Source of the DNA: Sulfidibacter corallicola
GTDB lineage: Bacteria > Acidobacteriota > Holophagae > Acanthopleuribacterales > Acanthopleuribacteraceae
Assembly: GCF_017498545.1 (NCBI RefSeq)
Contig: NZ_CP071793.1
Location: 5,481,001-5,545,000, forward strand
Direction of reading: 5' to 3'
Length of the DNA stretch: 64,000 nt
Under the pieces are notes generated by a model that saw nothing but the letters and a program-made list of their open reading frames with translations, did not search any database and was not told the origin of the DNA. How positions within the stretch are numbered: position 1 is the first letter of the stretch; every line of letters begins with the position of its first letter. Positions 53,957-62,923 of this stretch are shown piece by piece. Both the position numbers and the translations under genes were made by a program.

Positions 53957-55000
53957 GTGACCGAGACCCTGGATACCCTGATCGTCGGCGCCGGTTGTGT
54001 GGGCGCCGCCGTGGCCTACGCGCTGCGGGATCGCGGCGATGCGGTGTTCGTGGTGGACGCCGAGGCCGGGCCGGGTCGGGGCATGACGAGCCGCAACAGC
54101 GGCGTGATCCACGCCGGCATCTACTACCCCGCCGACAGTCTGAAGACTCGGCTCTGCCGGCGCGGGAACCGCATGCTCTACGCCTTTGCCGAGCGGTTCG
54201 AGGTCCCGGTCGCGCGCACCGGAAAGTACGTCGTGGCCCAGGACGAGGAGGGCATCGCCTGTCTGGAGACGTTGAAACGCGAAAACGCGGAGGTGCCCCT
54301 CGCGTGGGCTCCGCGCATCCCCGATGGGATTCGGGCGCGTCGGGCACTGTTTTCCCCGACGACCGGCATCGTCGATCCCCACGTCTTCGTCGAGCGCCTG
54401 TTGACGATTTCCTCGGCGGAGGTGCTGTACCACCAGCGCGTGACCTCACTCCGGCCGGAGGGCGACGGGGTGGCGGTGACCATCGACGGCGAACGCTACC
54501 TGGCTCGGCGGGTGTTCAATTGCGCGGGCTTGGATGCCGCGGGTTTGACCCGCGACGTTCGCCACCATTTCGCACGCGGCGCCTATTTTCAAATCGCGAT
54601 TCCCGCCGATTTGCAAGTCCCCGCGTTGGTCTATCCCGCGGTGCCCAAGAAGTCGCCGAGTCTCGGCATTCACCTGACCCGGAACATCCATGGCGAGGCC
54701 TACCTGGGACCGGACATCGAGTGGATCGAATCGCCGTCGTTCGCGCTGGATCCCGGGCGCGGGCCCGCTTTTTTCGAGGCCGCCCGACAGTACCTGCCCT
54801 GGCTGGAGCCCGATCACCTGCAGCCCGGTTACACCGGGATTCGGGCCAAGCTTTCGCGCGAACGGTTTTCCGATTTCACCTTCGTGCGCGAGGGGCGTCT
54901 GGGCCAGTTGGTCCATTGCCTGGGCATCGAGTCGCCGGGACTGACGTCCTCCCTGGCCATCGGCGAATATTTGGCGGAACGTGTGGATGCGGGTGTTTGA
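53957..55000 (+). CDS. FAD-dependent oxidoreductase, L-2-hydroxyglutarate oxidase-like
   Basis: A 347-residue DAO-family flavoprotein. It has the N-terminal FAD-binding LIVGAGCVGAAVAYALRDRG, an acidic strand end VVDAE, and the L2HGDH/LhgO signature RNSGVIHAGIYYPADSLK. The C-terminus reads PGYTGIRAKL and HCLGIESPGLTSSLAIGEYL, where the Gly/Ser loop closes the FAD site. The likely reaction is oxidation of L-2-hydroxyglutarate or a related 2-hydroxy acid, but related amino-acid oxidases look alike. The protein is shorter than E. coli LhgO (~422). The start is GTG at 53957 with GGAGG-type sequence upstream. It lies 46 nt after the cyclase gene on the same strand. Confidence 0.85.
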   Translation: MTETLDTLIVGAGCVGAAVAYALRDRGDAVFVVDAEAGPGRGMTSRNSGVIHAGIYYPADSLKTRLCRRGNRMLYAFAERFEVPVARTGKYVVAQDEEGIACLETLKRENAEVPLAWAPRIPDGIRARRALFSPTTGIVDPHVFVERLLTISSAEVLYHQRVTSLRPEGDGVAVTIDGERYLARRVFNCAGLDAAGLTRDVRHHFARGAYFQIAIPADLQVPALVYPAVPKKSPSLGIHLTRNIHGEAYLGPDIEWIESPSFALDPGRGPAFFEAARQYLPWLEPDHLQPGYTGIRAKLSRERFSDFTFVREGRLGQLVHCLGIESPGLTSSLAIGEYLAERVDAGV

Positions 55001-55198
55001 CGCGTCGACTCAAACGTTTGGATGGTCGTGGGCGCAGCATTGTCAACCATGGGCGATCGTTGAACGGGATCCGAACAATGTTGAAATCCCCGGAATCGCG
55101 ATGGCACGGATGGCGGGCTGGGCATGAATCGTGGTCAACCGGATGCTGGGATGCTCCGCGTTTGCGTCCAGTCGGATGCTTGGTTGGTTGTGGTGATC

Positions 55199-55387
55199 GG
55201 TAAACCGAATGCAGGGATGCTCACCGTCCGCGGCCAAACGGATGCTTGGTCGGTTGTTGTTCGCGGCCAATCCTGGAGGGATGGCCAGAATCCGAGTTGG
55301 GTGGTGGTTGTTGGCGATTGACCAAATGCTGGTTTGGTCTGTGCGGTCGGTAAACCGAATGCAGAGATGCTCACCGTCCGCGGCCAA
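55199..55387. repeat. pair of ~39-bp direct repeats
   Basis: The segment starting GGTAAACCGAATGCAG and ending CGTCCGCGGCCAA occurs at 55199-55237 and again at 55349-55387 with a single difference (GGGATGC versus GAGATGC), a 150-bp period. Each is followed at some distance by the shared block GGCCAATCCTGGAGG. Confidence 0.75.
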
Positions 55388-55885
55388 TCCTGGAGGGATG
55401 GCCAACCGTATGTTTGGACCATCATAAAATTAAAACGCGGACCGCAGGTCCGCCACCAGCGGGCGTCCTGAAGGGACGACACAGTACAGCGAAGGCGGTC
55501 CGGCGATCCGGTTAAGGAGGCAGCGCCGACGCAACCCTGGTTCTCCGGGGTGCCCGAATCCCAGCCCTGGAGGGGCGGGACTATGAAGGTCCCCTCCGGA
55601 GTCACCGTCACCTTCGGAGAGGCCCTTGCGGAGTACCCGTCACCTTCGGAAAACCCTCCGCGGAGCCGCCCCTACAGGGCTGGATGCGGGAACCCCAGGC
55701 AACCAGGGTTACGGCGCCGTTCCGGCACCTCACCCTTCGCTGTAATGTGTGACCCTTTCAGGGTCCCTGCTGGTGGCGGGCCTTTGGCCCGCGTTTTAAA
55801 TAAGTTGTGGTCCAGGGATTCCGTTGGCCATCCCTCCAGGATTGGCCGCGAACGGTGCACATCCAAGCATCCGGTTGATCGTGGA
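55351..55885. repeat. long imperfect inverted repeat, ~220-nt arms
   Basis: The left arm (55351-55572) and right arm (55668-55885) are reverse complements at most positions. Matching blocks include GGCCAATCCTGGAGGGATGG (left) against its complement on the right near 55830-55850, TGGACCA against TGGTCCA, and the AT-rich core near 55430 against TTTTAAATAA at 55795-55804. GCAACCCTGGTT at ~55528 also matches AACCAGGGTT at ~55702. A ~95-bp unique centre separates the arms. If transcribed it would fold into a very long stem. No transposase is present. Confidence 0.7.
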
Positions 55886-56105
55886 CAATGTTCATCACCG
55901 GAACAACGGACCGCCTTCGCGGTATTGTGTGACCCTTTCAGGGTCCCTGCTGGTGGCGGGCCTTTGGCCCGCGTTTTAAATAAGTTGTGGTCCAGGGATT
56001 CCGTTGGCCATCCCTCCAGGATTGGCCGCGAACGGTGCACATCCAAGCATCCGGTTGATCGTGGACAATGTTCATCACCGGAACAACGGACCGCCTTCGC
56101 GGTAT
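55746..56105. repeat. perfect 180-bp tandem duplication
   Basis: 55746-55925 is repeated at 55926-56105 with no difference; identity continues 12 bases into a third, decayed copy that runs to about 56175. Each unit contains two hairpins, GACCCT-TTC-AGGGTC and GCGGGCC-TTT-GGCCCGC, followed by GTTTTAAATAAG. The perfect match implies a recent duplication. Confidence 0.9.
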
Positions 56106-56232
56106 TGTGTGACCCTTACAGGGTCCCTGCCGGTGGCGCACCGGGGGTGCGCGTTCTAAACAAGTTGTGGTCCAAGGTGACGTCCGGTCGCGCCTCCAGC
56201 GCGACCCGGGCCCATCCCGGCCTCGCGCCTTG

Positions 56233-56892
56233 TCAAAAGGGGCAGGGCGCGTAGAAGGTCATCTTCCGGCCGTCGTGGGGATGGCTGAACGACAGCATCT
56301 CCGCGTGGAGCAACAGGCGCGGCGCCATGCGCATAACCTCCGGTGGTGCGTACAGCCGATCGCCGAGGATCGGATGGCCGATTTCCCTCAGGTGCACGCG
56401 GAGCTGGTGCGAGCGACCGGTGATCGGGGTCAATTGCACCCAGGTCCGGTCCGGCTCGCGGTGAATGACGCGCCAAAACGTCTGGGCCTGCTTTCCGTTC
56501 TCGTGATCCACCATTTGCCGGGGACGGTTGGGCCAGTCGCAGACGAGCGGCAGGTTCACCTCGCCCTGCTCCGTCTCCATCATGCCGGCACAAATGGCCA
56601 CATAGGTCTTTAGGACCTCGCGATCGTGAAATTGGCGACTCAACTCGCGATGGCTGTCCGCGTCCAGCGCCATGACCGTGACACCCGAAGTCTCACAGTC
56701 CAGGCGGTGGACCGTGCGCGCCTCCGGTTCGAGTTGCTGGGCGCGACTGGCCAGGGAATCTTTGTTTTCCGGGAGGCGGCCCGGCACCGACAAAAGGCCC
56801 GAGGGTTTGTCGAGGATCAGAATGTGATCGTCTTTGTAGAGAATTGGAAGTGCTTCGGCACTTCCCGTTCCATCTGATGCCAATTCACTCAT
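56233..56892 (-). CDS. rluA: RluA-type pseudouridine synthase
   Basis: A 219-residue pseudouridine synthase that closely follows the E. coli RluA pattern and length: DDHILILDKPSGLLSVPGR, the catalytic Asp in ARTVHRLDCETSGV, LVCDWPNRPRQMVDHENGK, ITGRSHQLRVHLREIGHPIL and MAPRLLLHAEMLSFSHP. RluA makes pseudouridine at position 746 of 23S rRNA and at position 32 of several tRNAs. The ATG at 56892 is chosen from the N-terminal match and a GAGG five bases upstream; the frame stays open far upstream through plsB in another phase, which is not coding. It follows plsB on the same strand by 122 nt. Confidence 0.92.
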   Translation of the reverse strand: MSELASDGTGSAEALPILYKDDHILILDKPSGLLSVPGRLPENKDSLASRAQQLEPEARTVHRLDCETSGVTVMALDADSHRELSRQFHDREVLKTYVAICAGMMETEQGEVNLPLVCDWPNRPRQMVDHENGKQAQTFWRVIHREPDRTWVQLTPITGRSHQLRVHLREIGHPILGDRLYAPPEVMRMAPRLLLHAEMLSFSHPHDGRKMTFYAPCPF

Positions 56893-57014
56893 GGTGTCCT
56901 CATCGTCGGGTCGATGGCCGCCCGGATCCGGCGCCGTGGCCGTGCTCGCCGAGCTTCCCGATCCGTCGTCTACCGCGAGCGGGGGATGAAGGTCGGGGGT
57001 GCCTCGTTTTCCGT

Positions 57015-59705
57015 TCATTCGAGCAGGTTGGTCCAGTCGAAGAGGCGTTTCTTGATCTCGGTCAGTTGCGCCTCTTTGCCTTTCACGAGCAGAATCTGCG
57101 TCGACTTGGAGCCCTTGGGGGTCTGAAACTTGATGAACCCCTGCTGCTGGTAGTAGGTCAGGGCGTTGCCGAAGGTCACGTGGTTGATGGACTCGTCCAG
57201 CCGAACGGTGCCGACGGCGTAGAGCAGTCGGCCCTTGCCGGTGCAGATCTTGAGGAACTGCTTGCGGTCGACCGCGATCTCCGGGTCCTGTTCGGACAGG
57301 ACTTCCGCCGCGATGAAGTACGATTCGAAGAAGTTCAGCAGCAAATGGCCGTTGATGTGGACCAGGTCGTTGCCGAAACGCTGGTCGCCGGGCACGATCA
57401 GCCCATCCACCTGCTTGACGCCGCCGAGGACTTCGAGCGCTTTCTGGGCGTGCTCCATGTTGTCGGCGGTGGGGTAGTCGTCGCGAATGAGGAACTCGTG
57501 TTGAAGGGTCCCATAGACCCGGCGGGCGAAGGCCAGCAGGTTTTCCGGAGTGCGCTCGTCGGGTTCCAGACACTCGAACGCCGTACAGAACAGGGTGAGA
57601 TCCAGAATGAAGTGCAGGCCGTTGTTTTTGTAGTACTCCATTTCGGCCCGCTTCTCGCGGGGAATGTTGACCACCGTTTCGCCACCCACTTCGACCTGAA
57701 CCAGCGTCTCCCACTGCTCGAAGGTCTGGAGTGCGTTGTCCAGGGCCATGTCCAGTCGCGGTTCGGGGAAGGCCAGGTCGACACCGCGATTTTTCAAATA
57801 GCGCACCGAGACGCCGAACAACGCTTTCAGATCGCTCAGGCGCATGCCGCGGCGTGGGTTGCCGAGCAAGAGTCCGGCGATGATGTTGCCGGCGGTCAGC
57901 GTGACCGAGTCGTTGACCCGGTTGAGCACCTTGTAGGACAGGTCGTTCACGAACGGAATGCGCGTCTTGAAACCCAAGTCGTCCTTGGAGAGGCCCTGTT
58001 CTTCCGCATATTCGTTGAGGTAGATCGGTTCGTCGAAGCGCAGCCGGATCCAGCCGTGCTTGCGTTTGAGTACCTTGCGCGAACGAATCACGGAGCCGAG
58101 ACTCTCCTGCTTCTTCTCGGCGCCGCTGTTTTCGCGAATGAAGGATTGGCCTTCGAAGACCTTGCCATAATCGATGGTGACCGGGACCAACGGTAGGTCG
58201 TCCACGATTCCCTGGCGCCAGGCGTCGATGACCATGTTCATCATGCCGGTCTTCGGCTGCAGCAGTTTGCCCGTACGGGATCGGCCGCCCTCCATGAAGA
58301 ACACCAGGACGTGGCGCTCGCGCAGGATGTGGCGCAAATAGGCGTCGAACACCAGCGGAAAGATCACTTCGCCCTTGAAACTGCGGCGAATGAAAAAGGC
58401 ACCGGCGCGGCGCAGGATCGGGCCGAGCGGCCATTTGGAGAGGTTTTCACCGGCTGCGAACCTGGGGTAGTTCAGGCCTTCCTTTTCGAAGAGATAGGCG
58501 AAGACCAGGTAGTCCACGTGGCTGCGGTGGCAGGGCAGAAACAGGACCGGCCCGTTTTTCGTCATTTCGCGCACGCGCTGAAGGTCTTCCTGGTGCACGT
58601 CGATGCCCTCGATGGTCTTGGTCCATACGAAGCCGAAGAAAATGCGCAGCAGGTTGATCGTGCGTTCGCTGGTGTCGGAGGCGATGTGGCGCAGGTTCTT
58701 TTCCGCTTCCTTGCGCACGCTCTCCAGCGAGCGTCCGGTGCGTTCGGCGACCGCTTCCAGCTCGTTGTTGAGCCGTCGCTCGCGCAGGATCTTGCGCACC
58801 TTGCGTTCCACCGACCGCTTGGTGGGGCCGCGGTAGGCGGCGTCTTCGTTGTTGAGGTGGAGCAGCAGGATGCGCCGCAGCCGCTTGTCGATTTGGGCTT
58901 CGGAGACCTGGGCGTTCTTTTCCAGTTCGGCATTGAGATCGACGTGGCGGGAGAAGATGGTGCCGCCCTTCTTGCAATTGATGAGCAGTTGCCACAGGCG
59001 GCGGATCCGGCCCGGAATGTCGTAGGTCCCAAAAAAGATTTCCCAGAAATTGCGGACGGTGCCCCGCTTGCGGCGCCGTGTGAGAAAGACCGAGGTGGGC
59101 ACCAGGTAGGTGTTGCGGGTTTGCTTGGTCAAATTGCGCCAGATACGCCCGAAGGTGCCGTGGTAGTAGTACACCTTTTTCGACCAGGCGAATCGTCCGC
59201 CGCGTTTCAGGAAGATGAAGGCGTTCTCGCCGCGGTCCACCGCCTGAAGGGCGCGTTCCAACTCGATGTTGCGGCGCTGTTCGAAGTTGACGAAGAGTTG
59301 CTCGCGGTAGATGGCCAAGGCCTCGGTGAACGGCAATACCCAGAAGGGGCTGAAGCCGTGGGTGTATCGCACGGTGCGCAGCCCGTTGCGTTTCAAATAC
59401 TCGTTGACGATCATGAAGTTGATGAACGAAACCACGTGCCCGACCAGCAACAACTGGCCCTCGTCCTGAAGCCGGCGAAGCTCATCCACGTCGGCGGTCA
59501 GCGGACGCACGCGCGAGGTCCAGGGTCTCAGAATGAATGAAAAAATCTTGTAGATGATGCCGAAATCGCCACCCGAAGGCCGGTCCTCCGGCTCGAGTGG
59601 CAGGGGGGCCGGCTCGCGGGACGGCTCCGACCCTGCGCGATGCTCCGCCAAGGTTTCGGAGCGATCGGCCAGTTCATTCTCTGAACCAAGTGTTGGTGTA
59701 GTCAT
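57015..59705 (-). CDS. plsB: glycerol-3-phosphate 1-O-acyltransferase PlsB
   Basis: PlsB acylates the sn-1 position of glycerol-3-phosphate at the inner membrane, the first step of phospholipid synthesis. The 896-residue protein is larger than E. coli PlsB (807). The acyltransferase motifs are present: block I PCHRSHVDYLVFAY (His393, Asp398), block II AGAFFIRRSF, block III VFFMEGGRSRTGKLLQPKTG and block IV LVPVTIDYGKVFEG. The N-terminal ~50 residues are acidic and Pro-rich, probably disordered. The N-terminal half also has a PlsC-like pattern (LLVGHVVSFINFMIVNEYL, FIFLKRGGRFA), which may reflect an internal duplication. The start has weak signals. Confidence 0.93.
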   Translation of the reverse strand: MTTPTLGSENELADRSETLAEHRAGSEPSREPAPLPLEPEDRPSGGDFGIIYKIFSFILRPWTSRVRPLTADVDELRRLQDEGQLLLVGHVVSFINFMIVNEYLKRNGLRTVRYTHGFSPFWVLPFTEALAIYREQLFVNFEQRRNIELERALQAVDRGENAFIFLKRGGRFAWSKKVYYYHGTFGRIWRNLTKQTRNTYLVPTSVFLTRRRKRGTVRNFWEIFFGTYDIPGRIRRLWQLLINCKKGGTIFSRHVDLNAELEKNAQVSEAQIDKRLRRILLLHLNNEDAAYRGPTKRSVERKVRKILRERRLNNELEAVAERTGRSLESVRKEAEKNLRHIASDTSERTINLLRIFFGFVWTKTIEGIDVHQEDLQRVREMTKNGPVLFLPCHRSHVDYLVFAYLFEKEGLNYPRFAAGENLSKWPLGPILRRAGAFFIRRSFKGEVIFPLVFDAYLRHILRERHVLVFFMEGGRSRTGKLLQPKTGMMNMVIDAWRQGIVDDLPLVPVTIDYGKVFEGQSFIRENSGAEKKQESLGSVIRSRKVLKRKHGWIRLRFDEPIYLNEYAEEQGLSKDDLGFKTRIPFVNDLSYKVLNRVNDSVTLTAGNIIAGLLLGNPRRGMRLSDLKALFGVSVRYLKNRGVDLAFPEPRLDMALDNALQTFEQWETLVQVEVGGETVVNIPREKRAEMEYYKNNGLHFILDLTLFCTAFECLEPDERTPENLLAFARRVYGTLQHEFLIRDDYPTADNMEHAQKALEVLGGVKQVDGLIVPGDQRFGNDLVHINGHLLLNFFESYFIAAEVLSEQDPEIAVDRKQFLKICTGKGRLLYAVGTVRLDESINHVTFGNALTYYQQQGFIKFQTPKGSKSTQILLVKGKEAQLTEIKKRLFDWTNLLE

Positions 59706-59786
59706 GCGTTCTTTTCCTCTCCTACTGCCATAGGGCGTTCGATCGTCCTCGATACGTGTGTCCGTTGCGGTGTTTTTCGGCGGAGC

Positions 59787-60998
59787 TCACGGGGAATCGG
59801 TTTCTTTCGGCACGCGAACCAGCAGGGCGACCGCATCGGCGGCCATTCCCTGTTTGGTGCCGACGAAACCGAGCCCTTCCGTGGTGGTGGCCTTGATGTT
59901 GACCCGCTCCGGCTCCACGCCGAGGATGCCGGCCAGGCAGGCCCGCATCTCCGCGATGTAGGGTGCCAGTTTCGGGACTTGGGCTTGGATGGTGATGTCG
60001 ACGTTGGCGACGGCATATCCGGCACCCCGCAGGTCGGCCCAGACCTTCTCCAGCAGCAGCGTCGAGCGGATATTGGCGAAGCCGGGGTCGTCGTCGGGAA
60101 ACCAGTGGCCGATGTCGCCGCGCCCGGCGGCACCGAGCATCGCGTCGATCAGCGCATGGATGGCCACGTCCGCGTCGCTGTGGCCCAACAATCCCGGGCC
60201 TCCCGGAATCAGGATGCCGCCCAGGTAGAGCGGGCGATCGGGGTCGAAGCGGTGCACGTCGTAGCCGTGACCGATGCGGAACGGCATCTGCGGCCCCCGG
60301 TCCGGGGAAGGCGCGGGGCGGGCGTCTTTTTGGGAAGCCTGTTCGATCAAGGTGAGATCCTCCGGATTGGTGATTTTTCGGTTTGCGTGACTCGAAGGGA
60401 ACACCTTCACGGGAATGTTCGCCATTTCGACCAACCGAGCCTCGTCCGTGGGCGGGCTGTCGGGATGCCGATCGAAATGCCGGTACGCCGTTCGCAGGAT
60501 GCCGGCGCGGAAGATCTGTGGCGTTTGTGCGTGATGGACGAAGCGGCGATCCAGTGTTTCGCGAATCCGGCCGTCCCCGTCGACGCGCTTCATGGTGTCC
60601 ACGGCAGCGCAGGCATAGATCAGCGCGCCGCATTCGGCGGTCTGCCGCCAGGCCGCTTCCAGGCTTTGCGGATCGAGAAACGGCCTGGCCGCATCGTGGA
60701 TCAACACCAGATCCGCGTCGTCGAGCCCGTGGTCGCGGTCGATGGCCTGGAAGGCCCGTCGTACCGAATCGAAGCGCGTAGCCCCTCCGAGGAGAATCGC
60801 GGCCCGGCCCGCCAGCTTTTCTTCGAACAGGTCGCGAAAGCCCTCGGGAACCGGCACGTAGACCGGCAGGTCACCGAACAGCGCGCAGGTGTGCTCCAGG
60901 AGGGTGCCCGACCTGAACGGCAGCAATTGTTTGGGGTAGGGCAGGCCCATGCGTGACCCGATCCCTCCGGCCGGGACGATGACGAAGCGACGAACCAT
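59787..60998 (-). CDS. ispDF: bifunctional IspD/IspF enzyme of the MEP pathway
   Basis: A 403-residue fusion catalysing two non-consecutive steps of isoprenoid precursor synthesis. Residues ~1-215 are IspD (cytidylyltransferase): IVPAGGIGSRMGLPYPKQLLP, LIHDAARPFL, HHAQTPQIFRAGIL and THEAR-like TDEARLVE. Residues ~240-403 are IspF (MEcPP synthase): RIGHGYDVHRF, GLLGHSDADVAIHALIDAMLGA with metal ligands, GDIGHWFPDDDP and IKATTTEGLGFVGTKQGMAA. Both halves look intact. Such fusions are known in alpha- and epsilon-proteobacteria. The minus-strand neighbour plsB begins 81 nt downstream. Confidence 0.95.
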   Translation of the reverse strand: MVRRFVIVPAGGIGSRMGLPYPKQLLPFRSGTLLEHTCALFGDLPVYVPVPEGFRDLFEEKLAGRAAILLGGATRFDSVRRAFQAIDRDHGLDDADLVLIHDAARPFLDPQSLEAAWRQTAECGALIYACAAVDTMKRVDGDGRIRETLDRRFVHHAQTPQIFRAGILRTAYRHFDRHPDSPPTDEARLVEMANIPVKVFPSSHANRKITNPEDLTLIEQASQKDARPAPSPDRGPQMPFRIGHGYDVHRFDPDRPLYLGGILIPGGPGLLGHSDADVAIHALIDAMLGAAGRGDIGHWFPDDDPGFANIRSTLLLEKVWADLRGAGYAVANVDITIQAQVPKLAPYIAEMRACLAGILGVEPERVNIKATTTEGLGFVGTKQGMAADAVALLVRVPKETDSP

Positions 60999-61208
60999 GG
61001 AAACAAAACCTCAGTGTGAAACAGTCATTCAGGGGGTCGACACATGTCGGTCGACCGAGGCCCCTTGAAACGAAAGGCGTCGTTGCCGCGCAAGGGGACC
61101 GTGGGGAGCCGGAAACCGGATGAACATCGATCATGAATCTATGGGAACCCGTGGATAAAGGAACCATCATGGACGGGGAACGAGCCCGCCGCAAGAGAAA
61201 AGGTGAAC

Positions 61209-62144
61209 CTACCACCAATCGAAGGAGGGAGGGTCGCGATCGGGCATGGCCAACCGCCGTTTGAAATCGTTATGTATTTGTTGTGATAACTTTTCTATAT
61301 TTTCGAACTTCCGCTCTTCCCGCAAGTACGAACCGAGGCACAGCAACAGGTCCACGCCGTACAGGTCGCCATCGAAGTCGAACAAATGGGTTTCCACCCG
61401 TGCGCCGTGACCGTCCACGGTCGGGCTCGTTCCCACGTTGGTGATCGCCCGATACCAAGACCCTTTGGCCTTGGCCCAACTGGCGTAGACGCCGAATCGG
61501 GGGAGCAGCTCGTTGGTGACCTTCAGATTGGCGGTCGGTGCCCCGATGGTTCGGCCCAGCCGGCGACCTTCCTGCACCGTGCCCTCCAGAAAATAGGGGC
61601 GGGCCAGCAATTCGGCCGCTTCCACCATGGCACCTTCGCGAACCAACTGGCGGATACGCGAGGAGGAAACCGGTTGGTCTTCGTGGCAATAGGCCTGGAT
61701 TTCCGTGAAGTCGAATCGAAACGGGGCCGACAGCTCGCGGAGTGTATCGACGTTGCCCTCGCGTCGGTGGCCGAAGCGGAAGTTGAAACCGACCAGCAGG
61801 TGACGGAAATCGACCTGCTGCTTGAGGTTCTTGACGAATTCGTGGGGCGAGAGTCGTGAGAAGGCCCTGTCGAATTGCTTGATGATGTAGTAGTCCACCC
61901 CGAAATGGGCCAGCAGTTTTTCCTTTTGACTCGGGGTTTGCAGTAGGGGCGGTGCCTTGGCCGGCGCCAGGACCCTGAGCGGGTGGGGGTGAAAGCTGAG
62001 CACGGCCGTGGCGATGCCCGCTTTTTCGGCGATGGACCTGGCTTGACGGATGATGGACTGATGGCCCAGATGCACGCCGTCGTAGTTGCCGATCATGAGG
62101 CAGACCGGTTGCCTGAGTTGGGAATCGTCGGATATCACGCGCAT
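61209..62144 (-). CDS. ribF: bifunctional riboflavin kinase/FAD synthetase
   Basis: RibF phosphorylates riboflavin to FMN and adenylates it to FAD. The 311-residue protein has an N-terminal nucleotidyltransferase (VCLMIGNYDGVHLGHQSII, FHPHPLRVLAP, VGFNFRFGHRREGNVDTL, ISSSRIR-like VSSSRIRQLV) and a C-terminal riboflavin kinase (GRTIGAPTANLKVTNELLP, AITNVGTSPT, ETHLFDFDGDLYG). The ATG at 62144 overlaps the pgpA stop by one base (TAATG), fixing the start and implying translational coupling; the long open frame upstream is pgpA read out of phase. Confidence 0.95.
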   Translation of the reverse strand: MRVISDDSQLRQPVCLMIGNYDGVHLGHQSIIRQARSIAEKAGIATAVLSFHPHPLRVLAPAKAPPLLQTPSQKEKLLAHFGVDYYIIKQFDRAFSRLSPHEFVKNLKQQVDFRHLLVGFNFRFGHRREGNVDTLRELSAPFRFDFTEIQAYCHEDQPVSSSRIRQLVREGAMVEAAELLARPYFLEGTVQEGRRLGRTIGAPTANLKVTNELLPRFGVYASWAKAKGSWYRAITNVGTSPTVDGHGARVETHLFDFDGDLYGVDLLLCLGSYLREERKFENIEKLSQQIHNDFKRRLAMPDRDPPSFDWW

Positions 62145-62671
62145 TACCAGTACCACAAGCCGAGATGAAGCAGACTCGTCGCATAGAAGCCCGCCATGAC
62201 GTCGTCGAGCACGATGCCGAAACCTCCGGGTAGGCGCTCCAGCCGGTTGACCGGCCAGGGTTTCCAAATGTCGAACAGGCGGAACAGCAGGAATCCCGCG
62301 ATCAGGACCTTCCAGTCGTAGGGCTGTGGAATGAACAGGAAGGTGGCGAGCATGCCCGCCAATTCGTCCACCACCACCAGCGAAGGGTCCTTGGTGTCCA
62401 GCGCTTCCGCCAGCCAGTTGGCGCTGTAGCAGGCGAGTGCCGTGACCGCGAAGAGGAGCAGGACCTGGGCCCATCCGTAGGCCGGGTAAAACAGCCATAT
62501 CAGCAGCAACGCGGCGGCGGAACCCACGGTTCCGGGCGCGATGGGGCTCAAACCGACCCCGCAGACCGTGGCCACGTTGTAGTTGATGAAGTGGAGAATC
62601 GGATGCTGGGGCGGCGGTGTCCGATTGTCCGATGGATTGCCCGCCGGAGACGGCGGCGATGGGGAAGGCAT
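62144..62671 (-). CDS. pgpA: phosphatidylglycerophosphatase A
   Basis: PgpA dephosphorylates phosphatidylglycerophosphate to phosphatidylglycerol in the inner membrane. The 175-residue protein has a Pro/Ser-rich N-terminal tail, then the family motifs VGLSPIAPGTVGSAAALLLI, the acidic DPSLVVVDELAGML and GFGIVLDDVMAGFYA. Several hydrophobic segments fit a polytopic membrane protein. The N-terminal ~25 residues are atypical and the true start could be internal. It heads a pgpA-ribF pair on the minus strand, with another lipid enzyme (PlsB) 3 kb away. Confidence 0.92.
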   Translation of the reverse strand: MPSPSPPSPAGNPSDNRTPPPQHPILHFINYNVATVCGVGLSPIAPGTVGSAAALLLIWLFYPAYGWAQVLLLFAVTALACYSANWLAEALDTKDPSLVVVDELAGMLATFLFIPQPYDWKVLIAGFLLFRLFDIWKPWPVNRLERLPGGFGIVLDDVMAGFYATSLLHLGLWYW

Positions 62672-62857
62672 GTATCAACTCCCGGCAGGTTCACGCGGAT
62701 GCCCGCTGGTCGGACGAACGGGAGCTATTGTAACCCGAACTGGGGTGAGGCGATCAAACTCGAGAACCCCAATCGCGGTAACTCGGCATCTTCTCGAGCG
62801 GAGATCGTCGGGACGCTCGATGCCGTGGTCGGCCATGGCGATGAGGATCCAGAAACC

Positions 62858-62890
62858 AAAAAAGACCAGGAACTTAGCCTGGTCTTTTTT
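62858..62890. terminator. strong bidirectional intrinsic terminator
   Basis: A perfect 13-bp inverted repeat, AAAAAAGACCAGG, 7-nt loop AACTTAG, then CCTGGTCTTTTTT. The A/T tails act as U-tracts in either direction. It lies 34 bases after the carD stop on the minus strand and isolates carD from pgpA. Confidence 0.9.
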
Positions 62891-62923
62891 GATGTATGCT
62901 AGTGATTTGGTGAGTGGCGAGCT

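Larger units (their letters stand above)
55001..56232. other. non-coding repeat-rich region
   Basis: This 1.2-kb stretch has no supported gene; open frames here are by-products of GC-rich repeats. It is a mosaic of one repeat family in both orientations: direct copies at 55199-55237 and 55349-55387, a long imperfect inverted repeat (55351-55885) and a perfect 180-bp tandem duplication (55746-56105). All are listed separately. Confidence 0.75.

Noticed and set aside
55120..56180. Possible CRISPR array
   Set aside because: Repeat units are 39-180 bp with unequal spacing and inverted copies, not 25-40 bp repeats with unique spacers; no cas genes.
55550..56254. Open frames inside the repeat region, including one encoding repeated GHPSRIGRERCTSKHP peptides
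   Set aside because: The peptide repeat is only the 180-bp DNA duplication read in frame; no ribosome site, no family, and the same sequence is open in other frames.
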